Shown here piece after piece: positions 13,501-24,645 of a stretch of 64,000 nucleotides of DNA (position 1 is the first letter of the stretch; each line of letters begins with the position of its first letter). Location of the stretch: assembly GCA_963854835.1 (NCBI GenBank), contig OY978525.1:22520253-22584252 (forward strand), written 5' to 3'. The notes below the pieces were generated by a model that saw only the letters and a list, made by a program, of their open reading frames with translations, was not told where the DNA came from and did not search any database. The position numbers and the translations under genes are program-made. The stretch comes from Megamerina dolium. Taxonomy: Eukaryota > Arthropoda > Insecta > Diptera > Megamerinidae.

Positions 13501-13566
13501 CTATCCCAGATTGATATTCTCAATCTCCTAAAATTTATTCAACGTTCCGGTTGGTTCAGCGAGTAG
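10474..13566 (+). pseudogene. LINE ORF2 remnant: endonuclease-RT-RNase H
   Basis: The frame opens at ATG 10,474 (a GTG at 10,465 is also in frame) with LQINLQKSKAASVALI and LLQEPWTV, the start of an APE-type endonuclease. It breaks at about 10,860: endonuclease text ends at AQKSRAGLI and the next frame starts well downstream in the protein, so the middle of the endonuclease is deleted with a frame change. Reverse transcriptase runs in the second frame (about 11,300-12,230: FKPYKSPGPDRI, TPQGGVLSPVLWN, YADDVVLL). A frameshift in a G run near 12,236 moves to a third frame (thumb, YLGIVLDRKLNWKK), and another near 12,720 leads into RNase H. There the first catalytic block reads FTEGSKL, so D has become E. 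DSQAAIKAL and WVPGHRG are kept, and a Cys/His C-terminal tail follows to 13,566. Confidence 0.85.
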
Positions 13567-13670
13567 CTAGGTGAAGGAAAATCCGTGCGACGGTATCACA
13601 ACGGGCCTAATTCTGGCCTATGTGCGCTCTCTCTCATCAGAGAGGGCGGCCGCTCTAACCTAACCTAACC

Positions 13671-13682
13671 TACTATGTGCGA
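13671..13682 (+). repeat. 12-bp target-site duplication, right copy
   Basis: TACTATGTGCGA directly follows the CTAACC tail and matches 8,897-8,908 exactly. Confidence 0.85.
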
Positions 13683-16394
13683 AGACCCAGATTCCAGCTA
13701 TTACCTGCTCATAGACTTTTGTAGCGAAAGCGGTTCTAAAAAAATTTTACAACGAATCGCATGGCAGGCTCCTCTTCGTATGCGTCCTCCAGAGCAAGCT
13801 CAATATACTATTGATTTTCTTGAGTATACTCTATCAACAAATTCTTATACGAGTAAAGCGAATTCAATCATCAGTCAATCACTGACTCAATCAATGTAGA
13901 TTAAAGGCATATTGCACATGAATCATAATACAGAGCATTACCTCGGTGACTCTAAATTGTTCTCGGTACCCAATGTACGCTATTTCTTTGGTAAACATAT
14001 CTACTTTCAAATCCTTTTGTTGTTGCAATGCTCAGAAACTCAGTTTCTATTTGCCTTGTGGATATTGCAAACTATACCTAAAATTAAAATTAAAACAGCC
14101 GGTATGGTACAATAGTAAAAATATCAATACCTCCTCCTTTGTTCTATATGAATTTGTAATTATTGTGTGCCAACGACAAGAACACAGTATTATAAAAACA
14201 AATAAGCAAATTGAATGTTCTCTATTGTTGTTATAATGTTACTTTAGTTTGTTATTATATTTATTTACATTGCTGTTCATTTGTTTATTGTACTATGTAT
14301 GTGTGTTTTTGTGTAAATGTATCAGTATTTCTATTGTTTTTCCCCTTTTTCTATTGATTTATTTTTACATCGTATTTTTGCTCATATGTGCTTAGTATCG
14401 TATGATATTACTTGTTTATACAGAAAAAGAAAGAAAAAAGCAAAATGCCAACAGCAATTTGGTTCGAAGGTATTATTGGATTTCCATTTCAAGTCAATGC
14501 CTAATTTCTCTGTTTTTTTTTTCTATTCCTTTTTAGCTTCTACTACCACGAGCAATTCTCTTTCACACTAATATATATGACGTTTATAACACCACATATA
14601 CCACATGAATACACACACACACACCTTCACGAAATACATATAAACTATGTATTTACATATTTAGTAACTCTCAGAATTGCATTAGCATTTTTGTTTTTAT
14701 ACAAGGATTTGTGAAAATATTGAAAATATTTCGCATAGAGGGCAAAAAGGAAGAGAAGATAAAATTCTGGCCCATATACCTATAGTATATACTTGAATAG
14801 AATTGGTTCAACATACAACAACAATTCAAGGTCATTTCCTGTTATACCGTTTTCGCAATTCCTTCGCGTTCATTTGATTCGTTTTTGTATTTTTTGTAAT
14901 ATCTATTCTTCTTGTAACACAAATCTCTTATATAATGAAAACATGCTGGTATATATTACAATATATGAATATAATATCATATTGCTGTGAAAAATAAAAG
15001 CAATTTCCGAATGTATATTGGCTGTAAAGACATTGAATTGTACGCTGCTGTGGTTTAATCAGAGCATAATTGGTAATTTGAAATAGCTAACCACAGACTT
15101 TGTGTGTGTTACTGAAATTAAATTTTATTCAATTGTTACACATTTCATTTTAATCTACATAAAATTAATAAAAGTGAATGAAAGTGGAATTAGAAGAGAT
15201 AAAATGAATTTTGACAAGCAAAGCTGTTTGGTCGAATCATTGTTATGAAAATTTGTATGATTATAGATGTTATTATTATAGATAAAAATGTATATAAATA
15301 GTTGACATTATTGAGTCTGAAGAATCTTTCTCGTGTGTCTCTTTCCAAGGTCCAAAAAATATGATTGCAATTTCGAAACAACTATCCCTTAAAAGAGATA
15401 GTAGTAAAGTTCATTATTTTTTGGAATTATACTTACATAGTTATAAGACACAAGTGCTGTGTTTAAAAAAAAAAGTATACATGCATCGAACATTCGTGCT
15501 GGTATTTCTGACAGAAGTAAATATTCGTACTAGGCCTTGGATTACTGAACTTAAATACTGATTGTTCAAGAGTGTCAGTCCTAATTCCTAAGTTCAAGGC
15601 GAAAAATGCAAATATTTCAAACTAGTGAAATGGTTTTGGAAAAGTTCTCACATATAATTCGAGTTACAACATTGCTAAAATTATAATTAAAAATTTGGAG
15701 TAGTTTAAAAATTTTTGACACGAAAAAGGATGTAAAGTTAAAAAAAAAAGAAAATTGAAAATACGCATCTCTGTTCATGCAAAAATATCTAATTTTTGAG
15801 AGTAATTCATTCAATTTTTATAAATCACTGAGACTCTAAATTCTATTCTGCTAATTAGAGTCCGCTAATATTAGTTAATACTTAGGTCACAGAACTGAGA
15901 CTGGACTGTTACTAATTGCACTCAATTTACAATAATATGGTACCTACCTACCACTATTGTATTCGAACTTATTAAGAATTCAATATGGCTAGCTGCATAT
16001 ATCCCCACAAAACAATAATTCATTTAAAATGCAGACAGTATTAATCATCAATTGCATGCATAATTTCATTACATTCCTTCATCATGCTTATATACATATT
16101 TAATCTTTGAATGATTTCCTCTTATGTAGATTTGTTTACATCCGTTGATATTACTTACATTTACATTGTTATTAATCTAATCAAATATGCTTAGATAGGA
16201 GGTACCTACTCATATTATAAAAGCTATTAAATTGACGATTGATTATATGTATCTTTAATTGATTATATATTCTTCGAATGCACATTGCTATGTAATTAAA
16301 AGATACCACCATTATAGAAGAATAATTGAACAGATTCATCCTAAGTTGTATGAGTTGGATATTACGAATATTAAGAGGAAATTAAATAAATTTG
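13683..16394. other. AT-rich stretch without recognisable gene
   Basis: Only short frames without family features. A CACACACACACA tract lies near 14,610. Nothing else is recognised on either strand. Confidence 0.6.
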
Positions 16395-16406
16395 TATATG
16401 AATTTC

Positions 16407-16484
16407 GCACAACAGTAATGGAAGAGAAGCTCGGCCAATGAGCCCTTTGGGGCTTTAAGTGCCACATATTTATTTTTTTTTTTT
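16407..16484 (+). repeat. 5'-truncated SINE, tail type B
   Basis: The 78 bases from GCACAACAGTAATGGAAG through GTGCCACATATTTA and a T-rich end match the 3' end of the SINE on the minus strand at 52,299-52,661. It is flanked by an exact 12-bp duplication, TATATGAATTTC (16,395-16,406 and 16,485-16,496). The duplication plus the 5' truncation are the signature of LINE-type target-primed insertion. The tRNA head is absent, so it is transcriptionally dead as a SINE. Confidence 0.85.
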
Positions 16485-16496
16485 TATATGAATTTC

Positions 16497-16749
16497 AAGA
16501 TCATGAGAGTTCAACTTGTATTTCTATACTTTACTTTACTTTGTACTTTATTTTGTAGTTAGAACCAAGCATATTTAAGATGATGCAAGCAGGAGTATTG
16601 AATTTTAAGAATTGTTTAGCAGTTAATTTGTACATATACTAATTTTTACATATCGTATTCGGTTTATATATTTTCATCACATTAATTTTTGCAATAATTT
16701 TACCCAATATTATATTATCTAACCATCAATCGACCCAGTTCGGCTCATA
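16497..16749. other. Short AT-rich spacer
   Basis: Nothing recognised between the truncated SINE and the BEL element. Confidence 0.6.
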
Positions 16750-16754
16750 AATCA
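16750..16754 (+). repeat. BEL element target duplication, left
   Basis: AATCA precedes the 5' LTR and is repeated at 24,641-24,645, the 5-bp size normal for BEL/Pao insertions. Confidence 0.8.
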
Positions 16755-17246
16755 TGTCTACGCCAGAACACCTCGCGCACTGTTATTGTGATTAGGAGTG
16801 TGTGGGCGATCTGGCATCACCAATTATGCCAGTTCTCCACTCACTTCTACCACTTCCCACTCTCTCACTCTCTTTCTTTGCCTTTGCTTTTGTCAAAGTG
16901 CAATATATTTTCTTTTCAGTTAGTGATTCCTTTTTTAACATCTCACTTGGTAGTGCGCGTCTATCCTTTTCGCTAAAATAAAATTAAACTAAATAAGTAA
17001 ATCTAAATTGAAATAAAATTAAACTAAATAAGTAAATCTAAATTAAAATAAAATTAACTTAAATAAGTGAATCTAGATTAAAATAAAGTTAAATTAAATA
17101 AGTGAAGTTAAAACCAATAAACCAACAGACAAACAAGTGCATGCGTTTTTTTGGCAGCAGCATCTCGAACAACATCAACCCCATCAGCGTCAGGCAAGCC
17201 TTGCCAGTAAGCGGCCCACCGGCATTCACTCTGCTTCACGTGCTCA
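16755..17246 (+). repeat. BEL element 5' LTR
   Basis: 492 bases, starting TGTCTACGCC and ending CACGTGCTCA. It is nearly identical to 24,149-24,640. It contains four imperfect tandem units of about 34 bases (AAATAAAATTAAACTAAATA-like) around 16,976-17,105. Confidence 0.9.
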
Positions 17247-17251
17247 TTTTA

Positions 17252-17270
17252 TGGTCCTTCGAGCCGGATT
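17252..17270 (+). other. Primer-binding site, tRNA-Tyr type
   Basis: TGGTCCTTCGAGCCGGATT starts 5 bases after the 5' LTR. It is complementary to the 3' end of insect tRNA-Tyr including CCA (acceptor stem TCGAAGGA), recognised from memory of that tRNA. It sets the direction of the element as plus. Confidence 0.75.
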
Positions 17271-19514
17271 GGCTCGCATCGCTTGGTAAGATCTTGCCAA
17301 TAAGGCAAAAAACAGTAGCATTTCAGTGGAGTATTTCCAAATTTTCCTAAATTGGCTACATACTTGTACATACGAATCAGACTATTCTAGCTGATTCGTA
17401 TGTTTGTTTTTGCCTACGGCAAAATATATTACGCTATTTGAGATTTGGAAATATTCCGCTATACTTGGCCAATATCTGTATTACATATACAGAATTACAA
17501 AAAATTTAATACTTAAAAATAAATATATACAAAGAAAATAATACACAACTGCGTTGTTGTACATTTATTTTTAACTCTTGGCGGGAAAAGGAATTTTTTT
17601 GTTGTACTACGTACTCGTTATTTTGCCTTAGGCATACATACAAGTATATAGAGTGCGTAAATATCGGCTAAAATATTCGATTTGGCCATTTTCGCATAAC
17701 TTTAATAAAAATTCTGAAAATCTCAGCTGTTTTTGGGTTTGATTTGTTTCCCATATACAAATCAAACATAATCAAGTTTATATGTACATACGTACATACA
17801 TACTTACATGATATTGCTTTGGTTATTGGTGTTCCACCAGAGAAGAATAACAAAAGCAATTTCATGCACTCTACTTTTTCTCGTTCTCGTAAATACATAC
17901 ATATGTATGTATAATATTGGTCTCAATTTTCGCTATCATCTTACTACTCTGTGTTTGGCTACTTCTCGTGAAATTACGAATTGATACAGTACAACGTATC
18001 GTGTAATTATTACAAGAACACTGCATTAAATCCAAAGGAATATACATACATAGTGATCAGCTCTCTTAATTTCGGAACTTATCATAGTACAACGTACTAT
18101 GCAATAATTAACACAAATATACACGTGTACAACGTCTCTTTTGCCGCGATCACTTAATTTTACTTTCTCTTGTATACGTAAGAGAACATTGCATATTCGT
18201 GCATAATATTTATTTACATTTACTTCGGCTTGCTTAACCATCGGTAAGCAAAAACAAGTAAAGCAATATATTTCGGCACATATACTCTGTTTATGAACAA
18301 CAATACCATCTCTTTTTTATTCTTTTTTGTTTGTTTTGCTTATCTACGTAAGCTACAACAACAATGTCATATAAGATCTACTTACAAAAATCGTACTAAA
18401 TTGCTATTTCACTTCTTCATAGCAAGTAACAACAAACACACATTTGTAAGTTTCTCAATTCGCTGCTTCTCAGTCTCAATATTTACAACAATTGTTTTCA
18501 TAATTCTGATCGCCAATTGTTGGAATATTGGATTGCACACACATACACACCCTCACACCTTTGTATTGTGTTTGTTCAATTACATTGACTTCACATACAT
18601 AAAATAGAACATTAGAGCGCCTTAATTAATTTTCGTGATTTATTACATAAATCATCACGTTATACTAAATAAATTATTGTGGCTCAAATATTTCTTTTTT
18701 TTTCCTGATTTATTACATAAATCATTACGTCATCTTAAGTGGATCATTGCGAGCAATTGTGAATCATTGCATTTAAATACTTAAATAACGTAATTATAAT
18801 TACATTTAATTTACTACCGGAATTGTTTTAATTTGAAATTATTAATTTCTATACGTTTTAATACGCGGGCATCCTGCCGATTTTCTACAGGCTTATCTTG
18901 AATAAAGATTACGTCACTTAGAAGTAACGAGCATCTGATATCCGATCGGCAAGTCGTTTCTAACTTGTTTTCACTTACTACTATTATTTCTTCTCTTCCT
19001 CCTACTGTAATTATACGAATTACGTGTATTTAACAGCTTTCAACGGTTTTTACGGCATTCTTGAGTTATATTGTATTTCTCACAGAGCAATTTTCCGATT
19101 GCTTCTACACTCTATTTGAATCTGTAATTCTACGGATCACTCGAATTCGAATTTTCAAATTCTTTTTCTTCGGCATTTTTATTCATATTGTATTTCTACA
19201 AATTGCTGGAAGTCTCGACTCTTCCATATCTCATCTCTGCGGAAGGCTTCGTCTCTCTGAGAAAACATTTGATAGACATTTTTTCCGGATATCCAACTCC
19301 TAATTTGAGCACCGAAGTACAGAAGATTTGCGTCGCAATCTTTTTTCGTCTCTAAAAATTTGGTTTTTTTTCAAATTACTTGAATTTTTTCTCTATACAT
19401 ACTTCTTCTCATTCTTTTTTTTGGTAGTTCTACGAATTACCTCTATATATACATACACATATATCTCAATATTTGGGTCGCATTTTTTAGTAATTCTACG
19501 AATTACAAATAAAA
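17271..19514 (+). other. Long BEL leader with reiterated motifs
   Basis: Noncoding leader between the primer site and gag. Close to gag it carries four copies of a near-palindrome, consensus GTAATTCTACGAATTAC (19,007-19,023; 19,124-19,140; 19,424-19,440; 19,490-19,506), the last one ending eight bases before the gag ATG. Two related 40-base units beginning TGATTTATTACATAAATCAT occur near 18,639 and 18,706. These could serve RNA packaging or promoter functions; that is inference. Confidence 0.6.
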
Positions 19515-21500
19515 ATGGCAGCTTTAAAGCTTTTCAAGGCAGCCGCAGAGGAAATCATCGATTTTGAGACAAATTTCCAGGCGGTTTTTGCCAATCACAA
19601 CGACCGATTTTTTCTGGAAATCCAAGGAAAGGAGTTTCAAGCCCTATGGAATGATTGTAGAGATGCATACTATTCAATCGGAAGAGACGAAGTTGGAGAA
19701 AATGATTTTGTTCAAATCAAGGAGACATACCAAAAGTGCAAAAGCGTTTATGTCCAATGCCTCTCGACCATCAACACTCAGCTACACGAGCTTGACGATG
19801 AGGTGGCCAATCCAGCAACTTCAACTCCTCCTGCTGAGAATTCCTCTCACCAATGTTTGCAATTGCCTGCTATTCAACTGCCACCATGCGATACAGCATA
19901 CTTCCATGGAGACTATGTGTCATGGCCCAGTTTTCGGGATATGTTTACGGCATTATACCGGAACAATCCGCGGTTATCGCCCGTGGAGAAATTATACCAC
20001 CTGCTCCAAAAGACTCGAGGAGAGGCACATGATATCATTAAGTCAACTCCGTTGACTAATGATGGATTCACAATTGCGTGGTATAATTTGGAAGAGAGAT
20101 ACGAGAACAAACGAATTCTCGTCAACATTCAATTAAAATCTCTCTTCAATCTGCAATCAGTCGTCCAAGAAACGGGTACGAATATAAAACGCTTACAGCG
20201 AATAATAAATGACTGCATAACGAACTTGCAGTTGTTAAATATCGACACCAGTCAATGGGATGCAATCTTCGTGTATCTGTGCTCTACGAAACTGCCAGAC
20301 ACAACCCTGTGTCTATGGGAACAATCTATCAAGAACAAGCGAGAGATTCCAACGTGGAACGCGTTTAACATATTCTTGACTGAACGGTTTCAAACACTGG
20401 AGTCTGTATTCGATTATCAACGTGGTACCCGGCAATTCAGCCAGCCACAGAATCACCAACTCAGTCAGCCAAGTAATTGGCAATCCAGACACCAACAGAA
20501 TCGGCAACCCGTTCGATTCGATTCCTCCAAGCGCACATACCAGCCGGTGAACCCGCAGAAAATCAACTCATACCATGTGAATGTCAACAGCCGAAATTGT
20601 CCATTATGCCACAAGCCACATCAACGCAGTAGAACGATTCCATCGTTCCTCAATAAAGTCGTCGTCGGGCTAAACCAAGATACTTCGGATTCGTCTTCTC
20701 GTTCTAGGAGAAATTTTCCTGAATCACTTACTGTAGCATCCCCAACAGCGATATCAGTTAAAGTGTCTCGCCAGTCGTCTGATTCTCAGCGACAATCTGT
20801 TTCCAACGAGAAACAGCATACCACGTCCATCACGACAACCCACCTTCCCATAAATCCGACAGCTCGTAGAAGGATTTCATCATTCTGCAATAAAATAAGC
20901 CGGTGTCAATTTCCGAACAGTTCCTGTTCGTCTTCTCCTGACAGTCGGAAGTACCCGAAATGTGAGAACTTCATCTTAAGCCGTACAAATAAAAAGGCGT
21001 CAAATGTTACTGCTACGCATGCATGCTGCCCGCTATGTAGGAGCATGCACTCTCTCCGACAATGTGAAAAATGCTCTTCACTTACAGTGAAAGAGAAAAT
21101 TCCCATTGTAAACAAATATCGTATTTGCGTTAACTGCTTGGCAAATTCACATACTCTTACAGAGTGCCACAGCCATTATTCTTGCCGTTTTTGTGGAAAA
21201 CGACACCATTCCCTGCTGCACGGAATGAGGCAAAGAGCAAAAATGAAATGCAATTCCCCAAAATCATCGACTTTTTCTTCGAAAAAGAAATTGCGACCTC
21301 ACAGGTCGGGTACAATGAAGATGCAATACCCGTCAGATGTGTTGACAACTCGATCGACACTTCGAGCAATGACATTGGCAGAAAACGTGATTTACAGTCA
21401 CCACTTTACGAGGAAACATCGCACGTTGAACGATAGTTTGCCAATGAATTCAATCTCGCTTAATACAGGGCCCTCAAAATTGGTATCTCGGAGATGTTGA
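19515..21500 (+). CDS. gag: BEL/Pao Gag protein
   Basis: A 661-residue frame, intact. Residues about 1-100 are helical and charged (FKAAAEEIIDFETNFQAVF). Residues about 120-270 are the DUF1759 region typical of BEL gag: LPPCDTAYFHGDYVSWPSF then FRDMFTALYRNNPRLSPVEK, LYHLLQKTRGEAHDIIKSTP, and YNLEERYENKRILV. A Gln/Ser-rich linker follows. The C-terminal part has BEL-type zinc knuckles (CPLCRSMHSLRQCEKC, then ICVNCLANSHTLTEC, then CRFCGKRHHSLLH). Gag builds the virus-like particle and binds the element RNA. In complete BEL elements protease and pol continue from here; in this copy the frame ends in an Arg/Lys-rich stretch with no protease. The start ATG lies just after the last copy of the leader palindrome. 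Confidence 0.88.
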   Translation: MAALKLFKAAAEEIIDFETNFQAVFANHNDRFFLEIQGKEFQALWNDCRDAYYSIGRDEVGENDFVQIKETYQKCKSVYVQCLSTINTQLHELDDEVANPATSTPPAENSSHQCLQLPAIQLPPCDTAYFHGDYVSWPSFRDMFTALYRNNPRLSPVEKLYHLLQKTRGEAHDIIKSTPLTNDGFTIAWYNLEERYENKRILVNIQLKSLFNLQSVVQETGTNIKRLQRIINDCITNLQLLNIDTSQWDAIFVYLCSTKLPDTTLCLWEQSIKNKREIPTWNAFNIFLTERFQTLESVFDYQRGTRQFSQPQNHQLSQPSNWQSRHQQNRQPVRFDSSKRTYQPVNPQKINSYHVNVNSRNCPLCHKPHQRSRTIPSFLNKVVVGLNQDTSDSSSRSRRNFPESLTVASPTAISVKVSRQSSDSQRQSVSNEKQHTTSITTTHLPINPTARRRISSFCNKISRCQFPNSSCSSSPDSRKYPKCENFILSRTNKKASNVTATHACCPLCRSMHSLRQCEKCSSLTVKEKIPIVNKYRICVNCLANSHTLTECHSHYSCRFCGKRHHSLLHGMRQRAKMKCNSPKSSTFSSKKKLRPHRSGTMKMQYPSDVLTTRSTLRAMTLAENVIYSHHFTRKHRTLNDSLPMNSISLNTGPSKLVSRRC

Positions 21501-24135
21501 TGCGAGAGTGTGGCTCGGTCATACTGACTGGAGCCACGACAATATTAAGTAACATCGTTATATCAAATTCTTCGAATTTGATAATCATACGCACTCCTCT
21601 TTCATTTGTTCAGTTCATCCTAATTGATTGATTTCTACGAAACGTCAATGAAACTATGAACTGGAGTAGTTTCCACGCGTATGACAATCCCAGATGTTAC
21701 CATGACACTACATGCTTTCATGAATCGCAGATTCTCACATTCTAGCTGAGTCTAGAAAAATGTTGTACACTTCTTATTGAAAGCATAATTTCAGTACTTA
21801 CAATGAGAAAAGAAATAATCACATGCGAATACGCTAAACTCTCAATACTTACAGTTGATGAGAGAATATCTCTTGCGCGAAAGTGTGATTTATGCGTCAA
21901 CTGCCTGGCAACATCCCATACTCTCTTACAGAGTGCCAAAGCCAGTTGCAAATCGAGAACGCGAATCCCTTCACAGAAGTCAATATCACTATTTACCCCG
22001 GATACAGCTGTTCATCATTCCCGGTTCTTCAACAAGAATCATACACGGATGCCAATGCAATCTTTCTTATGACTAACACTGGCCCCACAAATTTATTGTT
22101 ACGGAAATGCGACAATGTGGCTCGGACATACTGACCGGAGCCACCCCCACATTATATAGCAACGTTTTTGTCAGATTCTTTGAATCTGACACTCATACGC
22201 ATTTCTCTCTCATTTTGTTCAGTTATCCTAACCGAACGTTTCAATTGGCCGAATTCTACGAATCGTCAATGAACCTATGTATTAGTATAGATTACATGCG
22301 TATGAAGATTGCCAGTGTCTACTCTTTGCTATAATATATTTTCATGAACATAGTGAATTATCGTGCTATCATAAACCCGAATTTCATTCAAGCGTTTTCA
22401 TCTCAGTCAATACAGCCAATTTTGCATCTCTATTCCAGCTTTCGAGCTCTACGAGCTGAGAATCTGCAACTTTCAGCGCACTGTGCGTATACTCCCATGG
22501 TCACAACGGTCATTTTACTGCTGTGGATATTTAGATCGTGTTAGAGCAGCAGATTTTCAGCACTTCGAGGCTTATTGACAAGAGGTCTCGCATACCCAAA
22601 AGTTCGTTAGCACAAATCTAATGTTCGATACTGTTTCACCATGGCACACTTCAACTCAGCACCTTTCAGTTTGGTTAGTCAACTACGTTGACTTATCATT
22701 CGTATACATCCGGTCTACGACCAGCCTTTCCCTTTATATTTCCTGCAAACCCTTCTATCTACGATAGAACGGCAAAACACGTTAAGTAGTAATTTGGAAG
22801 GCCTAGTAGAAGTAACTGGCCATAAACCAACTTTGACTCAACATTGAACATTCTAATTCATCTTATCTCTACCAAAATATTGTTACTCATTTTTTGCGGA
22901 GCATTACTAATGCAACTTTTTGCTTTCAGCACTAGTTGAAGAGGTCGACTGACATTCTAGATGTAATATGCACTCCGTACAGTGTTCTGGATAAGCGGAA
23001 GCGGTTCTGGATTTCTACGATGATAGATTGTGTATCGCACAATATCGTATGTAAAGATGATATATTTCCAATATATATATATTTTTGCCGTATGCCTATA
23101 ATTATCTTCAATATGGACATTCGCTTAGTTGCTTTACGTTCTATGCCGATGTTCGCGGCTAAATATTAATCATGGTACATTTGTCTTAACCGTTTATAGC
23201 TATTGACAATTTTTGGCTATCCTGCCAATGTCACACTGTTTTCTTTCACTTTCGTGCTTTACGAGATGAAAGTGGAAAATATACCTACTGTATGCAGTAG
23301 CTGCCTATTCGACTTGTTACTAGTAGTAGGGTATATCTCAGCTTCAGGTTTCTAAACTACGTTGATTTACCTCACTCTCACATCTAGTCTACAACTATTG
23401 ATAAAGTTGTTAAATTCTCTACCGATCTTTCTATTAACGATGGAATAAAGATCAAATGAAAATCCTTATACATAAAGCTGAAAGAAACTGGTAGATCACT
23501 GCTCTTAGTGTTAAGATGATCTCAATCTTTACGAGATTGCCATTCATCGACATGGTTACACCAGTTGGAGAAGACTAGAAGACTAGAAGACATCTTACAA
23601 AAACCACATACATCAGAGCAACGAGTCTACTATTATACACTCAATAGTCAACATTAACTCGACTGTCACAATTGGCCATCTCTCCCTAACGACTTTTGCT
23701 TCCAGTTTTACTACTCTCCACTAATATTTTTTCTACTTACAGTACGTTTTGGAGAAGTCGTTCTATCGCTAGTTTGATCGAGACAAGCACGCCGTGCTAC
23801 TTCCTGGCTACTTTGCCGAACTTCTGGAATGGAGCCTCTTCTCGTTCATAAGCCTCTTCTCGTTCGTTGTCGAACTGATCATGCGTATGCAGCATCCACA
23901 AATATTTATACATATGAGTTGTATTAGTCTTAAGATTTATTCCAATTTGTCTTTCTACTAATTTGAAGTTGTATTTTTTAAGTTTTAAATTTACTTTAAA
24001 TTTAGTTTCAAAATTTTGACATCTCTTTATTTTCATTATTTTATTTATTCTTTCTAATTATATCTCATTATTGTTCTTATGTCTTTATTTTTCATCCCGG
24101 TAGTAGATACTGCGTCTTCTTTGCAGCATTACTGC
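21501..24135 (+). other. BEL internal region with pol missing and a duplicated gag-3' module
   Basis: No reverse transcriptase, RNase H or integrase motif is found in any frame. A diverged second copy of the end of gag and of what follows lies at about 21,800-22,320: the zinc-knuckle phrase CVNCLATSHTL reappears in the frame starting 21,803, and the following noncoding phrase GTGGCTCGG-CATACTGAC-GGAGCCAC occurs at both about 21,511 and 22,115. Below 22,320 the sequence is noncoding; a polypurine tract closes the region. Confidence 0.75.
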
Positions 24136-24148
24136 AAGGGGGGCGGAA
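24136..24148 (+). other. BEL polypurine tract
   Basis: AAGGGGGGCGGAA lies directly before the 3' LTR, the normal place and composition for the plus-strand primer. The single C interrupts it. Confidence 0.75.
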
Positions 24149-24640
24149 TGTCTACGCCAGAACACCTCGCGCACTGTTATTGTGATTAGGAGTGTGTGGG
24201 CGATCTGGCATCACCAATTATGCCAGTTCTCCACTCACTTCTACCACTTCCCACTCTCTCACTCTCTTTCTTTGCCTTTGCTTTTGTCAAAGTGCAATAT
24301 ATTTTCTTTTCAGTTAGTGATTCCTTTTTTAACATCTCACTTGGCAGTGCGCGTCTATCCTTTTCGCTAAAATAAAATTAAACTAAATAAGTAAATCTAA
24401 ATTGAAATAAAATTAAACTAAATAAGTAAATCTAAATTAAAATAAAATTAACTTAAATAAGTGAATCTAGATTAAAATAAAGTTAAATTAAATAAGTGAA
24501 GTTAAAACCAATAAACCAACAGACAAACAAGTGCATGCGTTTTTTTGGCAGCAGCATCTCGAACAACATCAACCCCATCAGCGTCAGGCAAGCCTTGCCA
24601 GTAAGCGGCCCACCGGCATTCACTCTGCTTCACGTGCTCA
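24149..24640 (+). repeat. BEL element 3' LTR
   Basis: 492 bases matching the 5' LTR with one difference seen; it is followed by the AATCA duplication at 24,641. Confidence 0.9.
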
Positions 24641-24645
24641 AATCA

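Larger units (their letters stand above)
8909..13670 (+). mobile_element. Non-LTR retrotransposon (LOA/R1-like with RNase H), broken
   Basis: A 4.76-kb LINE bounded by an exact 12-bp duplication. In order it has a 5' UTR, ORF1 (9,285-10,511), a damaged ORF2 (endonuclease, reverse transcriptase, RNase H), a short 3' UTR containing a GC-rich hairpin-like AGAGAGGGCGGCCGCTCT block, and a (CTAACC)n tail instead of poly(A). The APE-type endonuclease start, the YADD reverse transcriptase and the C-terminal RNase H with a CCHC-like tail fit LOA/R1-type elements; the clade is inferred from the domain order and not from a tree. An internal endonuclease deletion and at least two frameshifts mean it cannot move by itself. 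GC content is higher than in the flanks. Confidence 0.85.
16755..24640 (+). mobile_element. BEL/Pao LTR retrotransposon with gag but no pol
   Basis: A 7.89-kb element with two 492-bp LTRs, a primer-binding site, a long leader of about 2.2 kb, a BEL-type gag frame (19,515-21,500), then about 2.6 kb without a reverse transcriptase or integrase frame, then a polypurine tract and the 3' LTR. The LTRs differ at one position that I could find (T/C near 16,949 and 24,343), so the insertion is young. It is bounded by an exact 5-bp duplication. With gag and all cis sequences but no pol, it must have moved using enzymes supplied by an intact relative. Confidence 0.9.

Noticed and set aside
16259..16441. 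60-codon frame on the plus strand
   Set aside because: It runs from AT-rich sequence into the truncated SINE; no protein family is recognised.
16788..17350. Short frames repeated at 16,788 and 24,182
   Set aside because: They are repeated only because they lie in the two BEL LTRs.
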